Shown here: positions 42,776 to 55,216 of the stretch, one piece after another
Numbering within the stretch: position 1 is the stretch's first letter
Layout of the letters: every line of letters begins with the position of its first letter
NCBI GenBank assembly: GCA_905221605.1
Contig: CAJNDS010002077.1
Location: 1 to 64,000, forward strand
Direction of reading: 5' to 3'
Length of the DNA: 64,000 nt
DNA from: Symbiodinium natans
Lineage: Eukaryota > Sar > Dinophyceae > Suessiales > Symbiodiniaceae
Made by a program: the position numbers and the translations under genes
Notes under the pieces: model-generated
What the model was told of the DNA's origin: nothing
The model's input: the letters and a program-made list of their open reading frames with translations, nothing else
Database searches by the model: none

Positions 42776-42900
42776 AAACCCCAAACCCTAAACCCTAAAC
42801 CCTAAACCCTAAACCCTAAACCCTAAGCCCTAAGCCCTAAGCCCTAAGCCCTAAGCCCTAAACCCTAAACCCTAAACCCTAAACCCTAAACCCTAAACCC
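42776..42900 (-). repeat. Long (CCCTAAA)n array with internal CCCTAAG block
   Basis: About seventeen units. Five to six consecutive units are CCCTAAG in place of CCCTAAA, which indicates local duplication of a variant. Confidence 0.95.
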
Positions 42901-44065
42901 CTGTGGATCTGAGAAGACCCAATTGGCCCCTAAACCCCTGCCACGGCACCCAGACCATGGCAATGGGCACAGAGAGAGTGGTGCCCCACCTGCTGAACAT
43001 TCAAGGCTCGGCCCATCAAGATACCAACGCCCGCAACCGATTTTCAAGGTGCTTCCACAGGAAAGCTTCCTACGACAGAACACTTATGTCTAAAGCAGAC
43101 CGTTCGTGACCTCCCCATCATGTCATGCCATGTGTTGCCTGTTTAAGCCGGCCGGCCTGTCTATACAAAAGCGGGCCCCGGCAAAAGAGCGTGGAACGTT
43201 GGGGTTTCGGGCAGCTCCAAGACCTAAACCCATGGGGTTTAGGGTTTAGGGTTTAGGGTTTCGGGCTTAATTAGGGTTTAGGATTTACCCAAACAGCCTG
43301 GAAACTGCGAGCCTCGAACTTCTAATGTGGCAACCCCCTCAAGCCCCACAACCCTAAACCCCATAAGCGCAGTCTCCAGATAATCACCCTCCCCCCCCCC
43401 CTTCCCCCCCACCCTAAACCCCTCAAAGCCCTCTTCCCTGAACACCTCATCCCACAAACACAAGCACTGTGAGCCCCTGATCCCTAAACCCCAAGAGCTC
43501 CCAAGCTCAGTAGGGTGTTAGGAGTGTGGGATTGTTGGGTTAGGTCTTTTGTGGCATTTATTTTGCTTAGAGAAGGTTTATCGGGCTTATAGGATTCAGG
43601 GTCGGGGTCAGGGTCTTTGGTAGGTAGAGCCTTGAGAACTTCGGAGGCGAGGGCTTGGGCTTGAGACCTAACGGCATGGAAGATCCTCCTGGGATCCCAA
43701 AGGAACTTGCAAGGAACCCAGACACAGAAAGGGCTCACCGTTTAGCCATGGGAAGTTGGGGTAGTTTCATATTCAAGTGTTATACAACCCGGGAGATCTT
43801 GCTTCTGAGGTCCCAGCATTTCAGCTGTTGTCATCGAAGTATCTAGCACGCTGTGGAAAAGGGTGTTGTCCTCAAGTGGGAGGGGATGGCGAAGGCTGGC
43901 CTGGGGTACTTAGGGCTTGGGGAACCCTGTGGTTTTAAGAGAGCCTTGACATGGACAATTTCGTTCCCATCGGGGTTGCGTGGCTTGCTTCGGCATGTTC
44001 CTCCCACCTTACATCCAGGTGACGGATGGTCGAAGGGCTCGCAAAGACAACCCGAGCCCTTAACC
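42901..44065. other. Patchwork, no gene
   Basis: Short GGGTTTA run at 43236-43262, a C run at about 43389-43410, otherwise unique. Frames at 43484-43738 and elsewhere lack domains. Confidence 0.45.
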
Positions 44066-44176
44066 CTACTTGGACGTTCATGGGTGCTTATGGGTAAGGT
44101 TACAAGTAGTGCAACTATGTTGTATAAACTAATCTCATTCAGGGTACTTGTAACCCTCCATGAACCTCCAAGCAAG
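44066..44176. mobile_element. M1-family MITE-like element
   Basis: Ends CTACTTGGACGTTCATGGG and CCTCCATGAACCTCCAAGCAAG; interior GTACTTGTAACC and TTATGGGTAAGG fit the family. Confidence 0.75.
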
Positions 44177-44792
44177 CCGGACGGTCTGCCAAGGTGCCAG
44201 TTAGGCAGCGAAGAGATCATTGTCCCTTCTTGGTTGCTCCACTGGGCTATAGGAACCCCGAAACCAAAAACATAAATAAGAACCCCCCCCCCCCCATATT
44301 GTCACAGGAGAAAGGCCCAATAATCTGGAAAACTGGCTACATCATTCGCGCCGGAGTCTATGTTTTCTGCTTTCAACGGCCCCACTTCGGCATTGGGCTG
44401 GTCGCCTGAGGGGGTTTCTTGTAGGTGGGAGGCCCTTGTTTGTTGGGCCTTTATCGGCTGTAGGCTGGTAGGGATTCCCCAACCGTTAAGAGCACGAGAG
44501 GTTGGATGAAGGTGCACCCCCCGGCGCCCCCCGCCGCCGGGACTATCGGCTTTTGTCACAGGCCTGCTTGTGCTCTCGCTTCTAGGCGTGGGTGTGTCCG
44601 CGGAGATTCTTGAGGACGGAGCGTCGCTTTCATTAACAGGCGCAGCGCTGGTGGCTCTTTCGAACATGTCCGGCGTGTTGCGGGAAGCTGTATTGGGGAT
44701 TCGCAAATTCGCAACCCGGAGGTTCTGCCAGAGCTTAGGGTTTAGGGTTTAGGCCACCGGGACCTCCTCTGAGGCCGCAGCTTCACATTCAG
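44177..44792. other. Unique spacer, no gene recognised
   Basis: GC-rich sequence with open frames on both strands (minus 44302-44706, serine/threonine/proline-rich) but no recognised motif. A C run lies at 44282-44296. Confidence 0.35.
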
Positions 44793-44885
44793 GGTGATAA
44801 GTGCATAAGTTCCATACATACGGGTGTAACCATACTTCCCCAACTGGTAGCCCTACTTGTAGGTACCCACGAACCTCCAAGTAGT
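44793..44885. mobile_element. M1-family element, left end decayed
   Basis: GTGATAAGTGCATAAG and CTACTTGTAGGTACCCAC lead to the intact right terminus GAACCTCCAAGTAG. Confidence 0.65.
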
Positions 44886-46343
44886 ACGCAACAAGTGCGC
44901 GAGGAGGTCGACTTTGAATGCTCTTGGGCTGCTCGTGGAGGTCTCTTGGGGATGCTCCCGGAGTGCCCTCTTCTTTTAATGGGAGGGTTTCTTGGGCTGA
45001 TCCTAGCTTGGGGTTTACTCCAGTAGAATAAGGCTTATAAGGGTCGAGGGTTGTCCGGGCTTAGGATTTTTCGGGTTTGGGCTTCAGGATCACCCACAAC
45101 TGTACACCTTAAAGCCCTAAACCCTCAACCCTAAACCCTGAACCTAAACCCTAAACTCAGTTCGGAAACCATAGATTTCCCATGCCTGAAGCCTTCAAGA
45201 GACCCACACCACAGGTGCAGCCGGCGGTCCACCATGAGCTTGTTTCGGCCAGAGACCACCTGATCGTTGCAGAGTTAGGGTTTAGGGTTTAGAGTTTAGG
45301 GTTAGGGTTTAGGTTTCGGGTTTAGCGTTTAGGGTTTTTCGTTGCCTGTAGGCCCTAAGAAGTAGACGGGCTAGAACTTAGGTTGACTGGCGGTGGTGGC
45401 GGCTTAACAAACACTGAAAAAGGGTTGATCCAAAAACTTGGCCCCATCTTTTGGTACCACCAAGTATAAGGAATGTACTTTAGAGATTCCCAAAACAGAA
45501 TTTATTTCGGTCAACATGTCTTCTGAAGAGCTCCCAAGCGGCCACTGCGTACAAGATCTTTTCCAAGCTGAGCACGAACTCCAGTGCGACGCCGTTCACA
45601 AGAATCTCCTCTCTTGAGGTGTGGGGGTTGTGCTAAACCTAAACCCTTAACCCTAAACGTGCCCAGTTTTCCCCACTTGATTTCCTCTCCGCCGACCCTG
45701 GGGGAAGGAGGGAGGGCCTTTCGCCTGATGAACATGCAGCAGAGGTTTAGAGTTTAGGGTTCGGACCGTGACTAGAAATGTGACACTGTGACATCTCGAC
45801 ACTCCCACCCGAAATATTGAAGGGCTCTCAGTCTCAGCTGGGAATAGGGTTTCAAAGTGGGAGCCTCGTTGCACAACCGGCGCAACCCCAATTCTGCCAG
45901 CCCTCATCCCCACTCTCAGGCAACCCAGCCTCATGACTTCCATAAACCAAACTGCTTCCAGGGTTCACGGCCCACACAGTTCATACTGGGGGGGGGTCAG
46001 TTAGGTTGCTGATGGCTAAAAGATTGATTTCCCAAACTAGATTGAGCTCTTGAGCTACTTGCGACCGGTCCAGACTGAACTTGGAACCCTGGCAAAAATT
46101 CTAATTTTGGTGTTTCTTAGGAATTCTAGTACCCAAGATTTACAAATTATGCCCACATATGCTTAAGCATAAATCACAGCAGGGTCCCCCCTCAGCTCTG
46201 CTGGAGACTTTACCAGTGTGACTTTCGGGTGTGACGGGGATACTTTGCACCAGTCCCAGAGCTGCAAGTACCCAAACCCTGCCGCCCGAAGTTCAAAACG
46301 ATGCCCCCTGAACAGCAGTCCTATGGCCCGAGCACTAAATCCC
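44886..46343. repeat. Patchwork, no gene
   Basis: Degenerate telomere-like units lie at 45112-45150 and 45275-45340. The rest is unique. A frame at 46163-46345 on minus is not recognisable. Confidence 0.45.
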
Positions 46344-46492
46344 AAACCCTAAACTAGGGGATAGGATTCGGGGGACCCTTGGGGATATAATCCTAAACCC
46401 TAAACTAGGGGATAGGATTCGGGGGACCCTTGGGGATATAATCCTAAACCCTAAACTAGGGGATAGGATTTGGGGGACCCTTGGGGATATAG
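46344..46492. repeat. Tandem repeat, three units of 51 bp
   Basis: AAACCCTAAACTAGGGGATA begins at 46344, 46395 and 46446; each unit continues GGATTCGGGGGACCCTTGGG and ATATAATCCT. Units are nearly identical (one C/T difference). Each contains one telomere-like CCCTAAA and short self-complementary pieces. Confidence 0.95.
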
Positions 46493-48543
46493 ACCCTCTC
46501 AATAAGGTCCTTGTTTAAGAGAGCCTGGAGAGGGTTGAGAAGGGTTCCCTTTTAAGGGTCCGCCTGGCCTTACCTAGGATAAACCCAAAAATGGGTCCTG
46601 CAGGTCGTTAGTGGCTGTGAGCCAGCGGCAGCCCATGAAGCCTTTCGATTACGCTTGGGGCGTGGGGGTTTGTTTGCTTGCTGCTTTGTAGATCTTTCTA
46701 CAGGCCAAGTGGTCTTAGGGGTCTTACGGGGTTCAAGTTGGGATGTTTCCCCTTATACTAACAGGCCTTAAACGGGCGGATAGGACTGCTGGAACACATC
46801 AAGGTTCAAGGTTTAAGGGTTGGAGGCTTCGGGGGGGTTCTTGCGGTCCAAACGGTTTCGGGGGACGAAACCATGTAGAACTTGTAGGTCATGAACCCAT
46901 GTCTACCCTACCTGCAACTCCATTTGTATCTTCAGCTCCGTGACAGTTACCCTTGAAGTTCTAGCGGATAATACCGTCAACCACCTACATGAAATTGATT
47001 TGGCAGTGTGTGCAAAAAGCAGGAGCTGCGCAGCGGGGGATTCGAACTATGCCTGTCACGCTGCGAGTGCGAGGATGCAGGGTGTACTCCATGTGGTGTG
47101 CTCTCACGGGTTCTTAGTAGTGAAGAAGGAATGAGGGAACGAGGTACCCTATAAGATCCCTTAGCGGGAGACATGGTACCTCATTCCCTACTATGAGGAG
47201 ATGCAACGTGCTGCACCTGAGCTGTGGTCAAAGTGATCCCCATGCCCTCCGACTCAAATCAAATGCCGACTCTTCCAACCCCCCCCCACCCCACCCCCAA
47301 ACCCTAAACCCTAAATCCTAAATCCTTACTATGGAACATGCTGAGCCAGTGATCTCAACATCGGCAGCTAGTCCCATGTGCACCCCGAACCCAAGCCTTG
47401 GCTTAGGGAGACGGTTTCGAGTTTAGAGGGTTTAGGGTTGAGGGTTTTGGTTTTTTGTTTGCTGGCGATGCCTTTTTGTTTCACCACCCGGGCGTGTACT
47501 TTTGTACTTGGTGAAGGACGGAAGAACGTTCTTTGCGGGATCTTCAGTGAGATGCCGAACCCCATTTGAAAACGCCCAATATAACACCCGAAACTCGTAT
47601 CACCAACCTCCCCAAGCCCAAGTCCCAAAACATCGCGAAGCTGATTGCCAAGTAGCAGAGGGCTATCGCAATGAGCATCCGAGGCAGCACGCACACAGCC
47701 TAGTACGTTGTAGACATTGACCACCCGACAGAAAACAGGAAGCACAGACACTCTCCTCCTCTCATGACTACTACCAACAGGTTTCAGGTCTTAAACTCGA
47801 TCTTGGCCGCAGCATGATCATGCTGTTAGGGTTTAGGACTTATAGAAATTGTGCAGGGTTTGTGTCCACAGTTTTAGGGGATTTTTGGGGGTTTGCCGGG
47901 GTTTTCTTTTGCTTTTGAATGGGGGTTCGGGGGCCTTGAAAACCTGTCCTTTGAAGCCTTGCGTGATCTTTGAAGGATTATTGTACTGTAGCCCATCGAA
48001 CTTGCAAGTTCTGAGAGAATCACATACAATTGAAAATTTATCTTGGCCCGACCTTCAGTTTAGGGTGTGTAGGGTTTGGGGTTTAGAAGCGCCTCACTTT
48101 GCTGCAGGCCGTTAGCCGGCGCTACCGAGAGACGACTCCTTCCCCCAAGCCTAAGATTTTCGTTGCAACCCGAATCTCCTGCCCCTCAAAGTAGACCCTA
48201 AACCCCAAGCCCTAAAGCCTAAACCCGAAGACCACAACCCCAAAGTTCCCAAAGTAGCCCCCAAGAGGCAAACGAAACCTTCTGAGTCTTGTCTCATGTT
48301 GAGAGGACAGTGAGGGGGGGGTCCCTCCCCTTCTACCCCACCCAACGCCTTAAAACAAGGGGGGTCGGTGTGGACCCGCAGAGTCCTGGATCTCCCGTTT
48401 AGGGTTTAGGGTTTAGGGTTTAGGGTTAGGGTTTAGGGTTTAGAGTTTAGGGTTTAGGGTTTAGGGTTTTAGGGTTTTAGGGTTTGGGGTTTAGGGTTTA
48501 GGGTTTAGGGTTTAAGGTTTCCTGGGCAGACCTAAACGTGAGC
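46493..48543. other. Patchwork with a half M3 element and a small inverted repeat, no gene
   Basis: 46739-46776 is a left half of M3 (TTGGGATGTTTCCCCTTATA). 47124-47195 is an inverted repeat with ends GGAATGAGGGAACGAGGTACC and GGTACCTCATTCC. Telomere-like repeats run from 48399 to 48520 (TTTAGGG with TTTTAGGG variants). I see no gene. Confidence 0.55.
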
Positions 48544-48773
48544 CTACTTGGAGGTTCATGGGTACTTATAAGTAGGGATATAAATATTAAAGTACCATAG
48601 ATAAGGGTTTTACCATACTTACCCTACTTGTAACCCTACTTCCAAGAAATATAGGGGTCGGAAGAATTACTCATCGTATTCCCTTGTGGTCCCTTTGTAA
48701 TCATACTATCATAACCCCCAAAACCCTATTTTAGTCATTAAGGCCCCTTTAGTATCCATGAACCTCCAAGTAG
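48544..48773. mobile_element. M1-family element split by a nested M2 element
   Basis: Left part CTACTTGGAGGTTCATGGG to ACTTCCAAGAAATA (48544-48651) and right part TATCCATGAACCTCCAAGTAG (48753-48773) join to a complete M1 element when the insert and one TA are removed. Confidence 0.85.
48652..48752. mobile_element. M2-family element nested in M1
   Basis: Runs from TAGGGGTCGGAAGAATTAC to CATTAAGGCCCCTTTAG, with TA at 48650-48651 and 48753-48754 as target duplication. Interior GGTCCCTTTGTAATC and ATAACCCCCAAAACCC match other copies. Confidence 0.85.
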
Positions 48774-49051
48774 AAAAGGCATAAAAAAGGCCAGGGAGCT
48801 GCGATGGCGAACTTGAGCTGCCTCGTCAGTCGCTTGGCCTTGGTGAGCTGACTTCAGTAGGGTTTAGGGCCTTAGGGTTTAGGGTTTGAGGTTTAGGGTT
48901 TAGGGTTTTGGGTTTAGGGTTGCAATCGCTCCTCAACAACATTAAGAACAGAAAAGCAAGACAGACGACATCAACTTACCCATTTCCCTGAAGCCCTAAG
49001 GAAATGAGGTCCCTGGGCCATGGAGAAAGACGGCCTTAGGATCTGTCTATT
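48774..49051. other. Short spacer with telomere-like run, no gene
   Basis: GGGTTTAGGGCCTTAGGGTTT and related units at 48858-48922; nothing else recognised. Confidence 0.5.
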
Positions 49052-49163
49052 CTAGGGGCCTGAAAAATTAGAATAGGTTTTTTTTTTTTTTTGGGGGGGG
49101 GGGGGTTATTGTAGGATAATTACAAAGTAAGGGAATACTTCTAGTAGTTCTTCCGACCCCAAT
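49052..49163. mobile_element. M2-family element with T/G homopolymer expansion
   Basis: CTAGGGGCCTGAAAAATTAG at the left, then a run of T followed by a run of G in place of the usual GGGTTTTGGGGG, then TACTTCTAGTAG and TTCTTCCGACCCC at the right. Confidence 0.7.
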
Positions 49164-49271
49164 AATTATGGCACGAGCATTTTGGACAGATGCCTCCTGA
49201 GAAAAAGGAACTGGGGCACCATGGGAAGTGCGCTTGACGCAGCTTCCTGGTTCTTCCCCGAAAGTCTGTCA

Positions 49272-49350
49272 GTTTAGGGTTTAGGGTTTAGGGTTTAGGG
49301 TTTAGGGTTTAGGGTTTATGGTTTAGGGTTTAGGGTTTAGGGTTTAGTTT
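49272..49350 (+). repeat. (TTTAGGG)n array
   Basis: About ten near-perfect units, with one TTTATGG variant. Confidence 0.9.
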
Positions 49351-50761
49351 ATGGTTTGGGGAAGGCCTGGTTTCCCCTCGTGATCAGGACTCTTTCGACT
49401 GGTTGCCTCTCCGCAGTCAATGGGTCACAGCCGGTGAGAGTCCTGCGTCCGAGCCCTGTAGTGCTGTCACGTGGCAACTCTACAGTCAACGGCGAAACCC
49501 CCCAAAAACGTGCAGCGAGCTCTATGTGGGCAGGCGATGTCCACACGAATGGCACGGACACGGGAAACGCAGCTCACATTTTCTCAGGGCCGACAATCGG
49601 TGTTCGCAAATGTCTTTGCCAGAGCAGCGGTCACAAGGTCATCAAGCACAGCATGGAGCTCTGGTGTCATTCTGATGCTACTTGTCTTCCCGCAGCCCTG
49701 GAGAGGAAGAGAGGGGAGAGGAGATGAGAGGAGACGATCCCGCAATCCTGACAAGCACAAACCGGCTTTAAGGGATGCAGGGTTTAAGAGTTCAGGGTGC
49801 AGAATATCCAGGTTTTCTGTAGGAGCTCAAGTGGCCAGGACCGATCCGGCTTCATAGTCTTGCTCCAAGACCTTTTCAGGGCTGTCAGGGTATGGTGTGT
49901 CGGGCACCGAGCTTCTAACTGCTGAGCCCCAAAAGCCTAAAACCCTAAACGCTTGAGTCGGTGGCCTCGACTGCCCTGAGCACAAGGCTGACCCTGAAAA
50001 GGCACCTCAAAATGCTTAACCCCCAGCACCCAAACATACGTGCGCCGCAGGCGTTCCAACCCCTCTTCCTGAAACTGTTTAAGCCTAGCGGGTCAGGTGC
50101 AATGTTCAGGTGTGCGTCTTTCAGGAGTGTCAGTAAGTGTTTAGGGGATTTGGCGGGGTCCCCGAGATCCCTAAACCCTCAACCCCCGAGATTCATGGGT
50201 TGACGTTTTAGGGTATAGGACTGAGGGTGTTACTATGATTTCCGCAGACTCAGCTGTGTCGGCACCCCGACAACTCGAAAAACCACATCCTAAACTTCCT
50301 GATGCTTAACACCGAAGCACGTAAACCAGAAGGCCCAGTGCTTCTTCGTTTCGTCTGAGGGGAAGGGGCACACGCGATGATGTTAGTAAGGTGCTTGCTT
50401 CTCGCTCGTCTGCTCTTTTGTTCAAGATCCGGTCGGGCAAGCTCGGGGAGGAAAGAACCTGCTCGGACCAAGTGTCCCTAAACCCTAAACCCTAAACCCT
50501 AGACCCTAAACCCTAAACCCTAAACCCCGAACAACATCTAAGGAAAGCTCCTTGGAGAACTCAATAGATGGAGGATGCATGGTGTGTTGCGAAGGGACGA
50601 GCATTTAAAGACCCTAGATTAGAGCTTCGAGTTTTAAGGTCGAGGGATTGAGGGACTAGTGCGGTTTCAGGCACAGTTCTTGAAAGTTATGGTCGCGACT
50701 GTATGGTTGTAGTGCTGGGATGCACGAGCATTCATATGACTGATCGCAGGACAAGCATGCA
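49351..50761. other. Mostly unique sequence, no gene recognised
   Basis: Overlapping plus-strand frames cover 49356-49857 (one has 128 residues), but none shows a domain or typical start context. CCCTAAA units lie at 50477-50528. Confidence 0.4.
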
Positions 50762-50950
50762 TCACAAGTACTGGCTCTCGGCGCGCATGTGATCGAGCAC
50801 TAGATCCACTGCCACTGGAACGTACCGCTCCTCGGCACGGTCCCAGCGGCGCCCGACATTTAAAGTGGACGCTCTGCCCCACGTGGGCGTCGGGAAGCAG
50901 CGACTGCTCAAAACCCGCAAGCTCCGCAAAGGCGAGCAGTTGTCGAGCAA
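50762..50950 (-). pseudogene. Coding-like remnant, family unknown
   Basis: One minus frame reads RQLLAFAELAGFEQSLLPDA and, after an apparent shift, the other reads NVGRRWDRAEERYVPVAVDL then VLDHMRAESQYL. The amphipathic, charged composition is protein-like and unlike the flanking repeats. No family is recognised. It may be an old exon or a retroelement fragment. Confidence 0.3.
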
Positions 50951-53586
50951 AAGCTCGGCAACGACCGAATACCCCGATAAAACCCTATAAAACCCTGTAA
51001 ACCCTATAGACCTTATAGGCCCTAAGAAACCCCATAAACCCTATAAACCCTAATTAACCCTTTAGACCCCTATAGACCCGAAACCCTCAACACCGGAGCC
51101 TCGTCGATGTCATCGGTAGTGGGCGTGGCTTGGACCGTGCGTCTGAACATCCTGCACTTGAAGATTCTAGGGGTTTAGGGTTTAGGATTAAGGTTAGGGT
51201 TTAGGGTCTAGGCCCGCAAAAAGCGGTTTAAAATAAGGTTGCAACGATAGCTGCCCTACTTCTAACCCTACCTGAAAAGTATCCATGAGCCTCCAAGCAA
51301 AAGCTGCAGGGGGCTTACGGTCTGGGCCAAACCAGAAACTGGGGACAGCGTTCGGTGGGATGGCGGCGAAATGCGAAAGGCGTGTCTCCATAGGGTTTGC
51401 AGATTCAAGGCTTCCGGACTTTAGGGCCTTGGGCTTTGGCTTTGAGGATCTCGGTTCTAGGACGGCACCGAGCAGGTCCTGAAAGCATCGCGCATGTTCT
51501 TGATGCAAACCAGTGTCCAGACCAGGAGAATGGCTGCCAAGAAGCCTGTGCAGCGGTACACTTCCTTGAAGGAAACCCACCTTCTGAAAGCCCTAAAGCC
51601 CGAAAGCTCTAAGAAGAGGGGTACCCAAAATAAGCTGCCGATTTCTCCCCGACTATCTATCGCGTACCATACTTGGTCTCCGCGAAAATATGCGCTGTTG
51701 TTGCAACCTTTTCAAAACTGCTATAGAGAACAGCTCACACTGACTTCTTTCTTGTTGAGGGTTTCAGTGCAGATTTCAGTGCTTAGGGTGTTCTAGAATC
51801 TGGCGATCTCAAGGATGTACAGTCCCGCCTATCAGGAACAAGCAGGATTTAGGGTTTTGGGGGATGTCCTCCCTGAACCATAAACCCTGGAGAAAGAGTC
51901 TTGGGATGCTGATGAGGCACGCCAGTTGGCCAAGGGAATGTCGCATATTTGCTGCAGTTCCGACTGCGAGAAGGACCTCGCAATGAGCTGGCAGGTGTGG
52001 CAAGCCAGGCAGGCACCGGGCAGACGGAAGGCAAGGAGAAATTCCTGATCACTACTATAATTGATTAGTACGAAAACTCTGCTACTGCTACCACTACCAC
52101 TACTGATGATGACTAACCGTATTCTGGTATCATCCTAGACAATTGCTGCCCTTTGAAATAGAATAGTGCTACTTAGAAGTATATCGGCTCCTGCCTTAAC
52201 CAGGAATTTTACCAGGCTGTTGGGTTTGCTTTGTAACATTGGTCATAAGGCAGTCTAACCTTGCCCGAGCGTCTTGATCTGAGACTCCACCAAGAAGCCT
52301 GCCGCGGGAAACTGCACACATTAAACAGAGCATCTGCTATTAACACGCGTTGAATAAATGCAAAAAGATGCAGGTAAACAAATAAATCTATGGATGTGTT
52401 TTTGCAAATGTTTTTTGCAGACCAGGAGAGACGTTTGGGCTATACAGGGGCAAGGGCCAAGGGCGTAGTGCGGCTGAACGCTGTCAAGCACACAAATTGC
52501 ACAAGCAAGTCTGCGCGAGCTCCCCGGCTTGTTGTGATCCCCAAAGTCCCCAAAATCCCAGAATCCCCCAAACCCCCAAATCCCCAAACCCTGAACCCTA
52601 AACTCACGATCCCTTGCGCAAAGAAACCCTGGGAGGAAAGACATGTTTTTCAGTTTCAGACTTGCTTTTCTAGGTTAACGGTTCGGGGCGGTTTAGGATT
52701 GTATCAGGTTTAGGGTTTAGGATTTGGGGCTTAGGGTCTTCAGGATTAGAGTTTAACCAAGTTTATGGTTTGGGGTTTTGAGGGTTAGGAATCCTGGGGC
52801 AGAGAGTCTATTAGGTGTTGAGGCTTCAAGGGCTTAGGGTTTTAGGGCTTTTGCTTTGTGTAGGGCCCCAAACCCTAGCACCGGATCTTGGACACCCTCC
52901 AAAGAAACTTCATCAACACGGCCTGGCTGTCCACGGATGGTCTCCGCATCAGAGTCATAGACCTGCAAACCGCTGTACCATACAGAGGCCTAATAGAGCA
53001 GGGTTTATATAGGACTTTTATAAGGTTTATACTGTTTACTTCGGGTTGAGGGCTCAGAGGCAGCTACTTGTAGTAAGGGATGATGCTGGTAGTTCTTTGG
53101 GCCCCTGTATTAAGTACATGCATCTTTTGGTTTCAGGGAGAAAGATACTTCCTCTGAAGACTCTGAACAGGCGTTTGAGGGCATTATTGGCTTGATCAGG
53201 GCGTCCTTGCAAGCACCCGATCAGGGCGATAGGGATCCCTGTTCTGCATAAACTCGTCAGTTCAGCGCTACACCCTTTGATCTTTACCCCTCTACCACGG
53301 CACACTGCTGAGGATACAGCTCTAGAAACATGAAGCCTGCTTGTCGAGGCTTGCTTTCATCTTTAAAGCTGCCTTCGAGTCTAAACTGCGAAGCAAGCAA
53401 CGCGACATTGAATCCTGTCCAGAATCCGCACCCTTTGCAAGGCCTGTGAGCACGTGCCCATGTCTGCTTCGAACCTTTAAGCCCTGAACCCTGCAGACAA
53501 GCAACCCTGTAAGTTCCAAGAAGAATTTCCAGGGTCGTTTTGTTGGGTGCAGGGCTTTTCAGATGGGAACACAAGAGACAGACTAA
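50951..53586. other. Patchwork, truncated M1 at 51225-51300, no gene
   Basis: A run of CCCTATAAAACC-type units lies at 50978-51075. An M1 right half ends at about 51300 (ATCCATGAGCCTCCAAGCAA). Degenerate TTTAGGG occurs near 51170-51210 and 52707-52770. The remainder, including 51640-52330 and 52820-53580, is unique with no recognised gene. Confidence 0.45.
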
Positions 53587-53671
53587 TCCAGGGATCTTTC
53601 GAATAAGACAAGGGTTTTGGAGGGCTCTTATAGTAGAAATACTATTAGTAATTCTTCCGATCCCTACATGA
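53587..53671. mobile_element. M2-family element, degraded
   Basis: CCAGGGATCTTTCGAATAAG, AGGGTTTTGGAGGG and ATTAGTAATTCTTCCGATCC follow the M2 order with several substitutions. Confidence 0.65.
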
Positions 53672-55150
53672 AGCCCCTAAGCCCTCAGGATTGATCTTCC
53701 CTCCCTCTGGCCTCTGTCTGAGTGTACATGTGATGCTCGAATCGGCTATACCTGGGCTGTGAGATCCCTAGCTTTCAGCCCCAAGCCGGGATACCCTGAG
53801 CCTTAAACATGCGAAGCCCTGCATACCTTGAGCCTTTGGGGGGTCCATTTAGCATTTAAGGGTTTAGGGTTTAGGGTGGCCTGGAAAACCTGAGCCCCCA
53901 GACTATCTTCAAGGCTTACGCGGGCTCGAGCAGAAATCGGGGTTCCGAGCCAGGCTCGGGCCTTGACCAGGGCCAACATTCGCGAAACAGGGAGACACCC
54001 TGCAAAAGAGCCAGCAGAAGCAAAGGGGCTCTTGGAGCATGTTAGGCCTTTAGTCGGGCTGGAGGCCTTTATAACCCCAAGCCCAGAGGAGTCTAGCAAG
54101 GTCGATTGGGACTGCAACTCTTCGAGTTTGCAAGGTTTAGGGTTTAGGTTTAAGGTTCAGGGTTCAGCTTTTATTTGTGTTTCTCATGGGTGGTGTGGGT
54201 TCTGCCCTTGACATTTCAAGCCACAATGTCCGGATGTTGGCGACGGCCCGTCGGACGAACTGCCGAGACAGGCATTCCCTGGGCATGGCAGGGTGCCAGG
54301 GGCTTCGCGGACTCACTTGGGGGTTTTACGAAAATAGGGGCCACTAACATCGACTCCCAAATAGTAGGATTCCCTTTTAATAAGGACCACAATAGCATAC
54401 CCGCAATTTCGGAACCCCCCCCCCCCCATGTTTACAGGGGTTGGAGGGCCTGCGGCCTTCCGTCCAGGAGAAGTACCCGCCTTGCCTTACGCCCAAACAA
54501 TAAGCAGTCGCAATGAAATCGTACCAAAAGGCAATCCTAGCTGTCTGTCGTAGAAGTGGAAGTTCTCTATCGTAAGACCTCCCCCTGCCTTTTAAGTCAA
54601 ATGTGCGCATGGGGTGTAGCCAAGCTTTGCGGATCTAGGTCGAAGCATGTGTGCCGTCGGTATATTGAAACCAAGCCACTATATATATATATATATATAT
54701 ACATCTCTATATATATATATGCATATAACCATGCGAGCTGCTCCAAGCTGTCAATCTGCGATTGGGTTTGGAGACCGAATCGGGAGCTGCAGGAATGCCA
54801 TGCCCCTCCTTTCAGACATCTCTCGACCCTCGAAACCCGCAAAAATCCCAGTGACCCCAACAAAAAGGAATTTTGGGGCCTGAACGCGACTCCTGGGAGA
54901 AAGCAAGAGAAGAGAAACCTGCTAAACAACCTGACTGCTGGCAGAGGGCAGAAGGAATACCTGCAGACCGATGCAAAATATCACCTCGGCAAGCATGGAG
55001 GAGGCTTTAGAGGAGAGGGTTTGCTGGGGGGGCTTACGTATATCTGCAAGATCGGTGGAGTCTGTTAAAGTCTAAGATCCGAGGCCCCGATGAGCTCTTT
55101 GTGCCATTGCTTGGGTCAGACGTCCTGATACTCTTCTGCTCTTCTTGGGA
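53672..55150. other. Spacer with TA microsatellite, no gene
   Basis: 54677-54725 is a TATATA microsatellite with a short interruption. Telomere-like units occur at 53862-53875 and 54135-54165. Frames across 54556-55068 pass through the microsatellite and are not credible. Confidence 0.45.
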
Positions 55151-55216
55151 TTCTAATGGGGGTACTAAAATCCCTATTAAGATTAAGGACTGTTAGTGTA
55201 AGGGGGACATCCCAAG
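55151..55216. mobile_element. M3-family element, right half
   Basis: GGGGGTACTAAAATCCCTATT followed by AAGGACTGTTAGTGTAAGGG and GGACATCCCAAG corresponds to the right half of M3. Confidence 0.65.

Noticed and set aside
49356-49857. Overlapping plus-strand frames of about 125 residues
   Set aside because: Three frames are open at once over the same GC-rich stretch and none has a recognisable motif, so the openness is probably compositional.
54556-55068. 170-residue plus-strand frame
   Set aside because: It runs through a TATATA microsatellite (repeated isoleucine-tyrosine) and has no domain.
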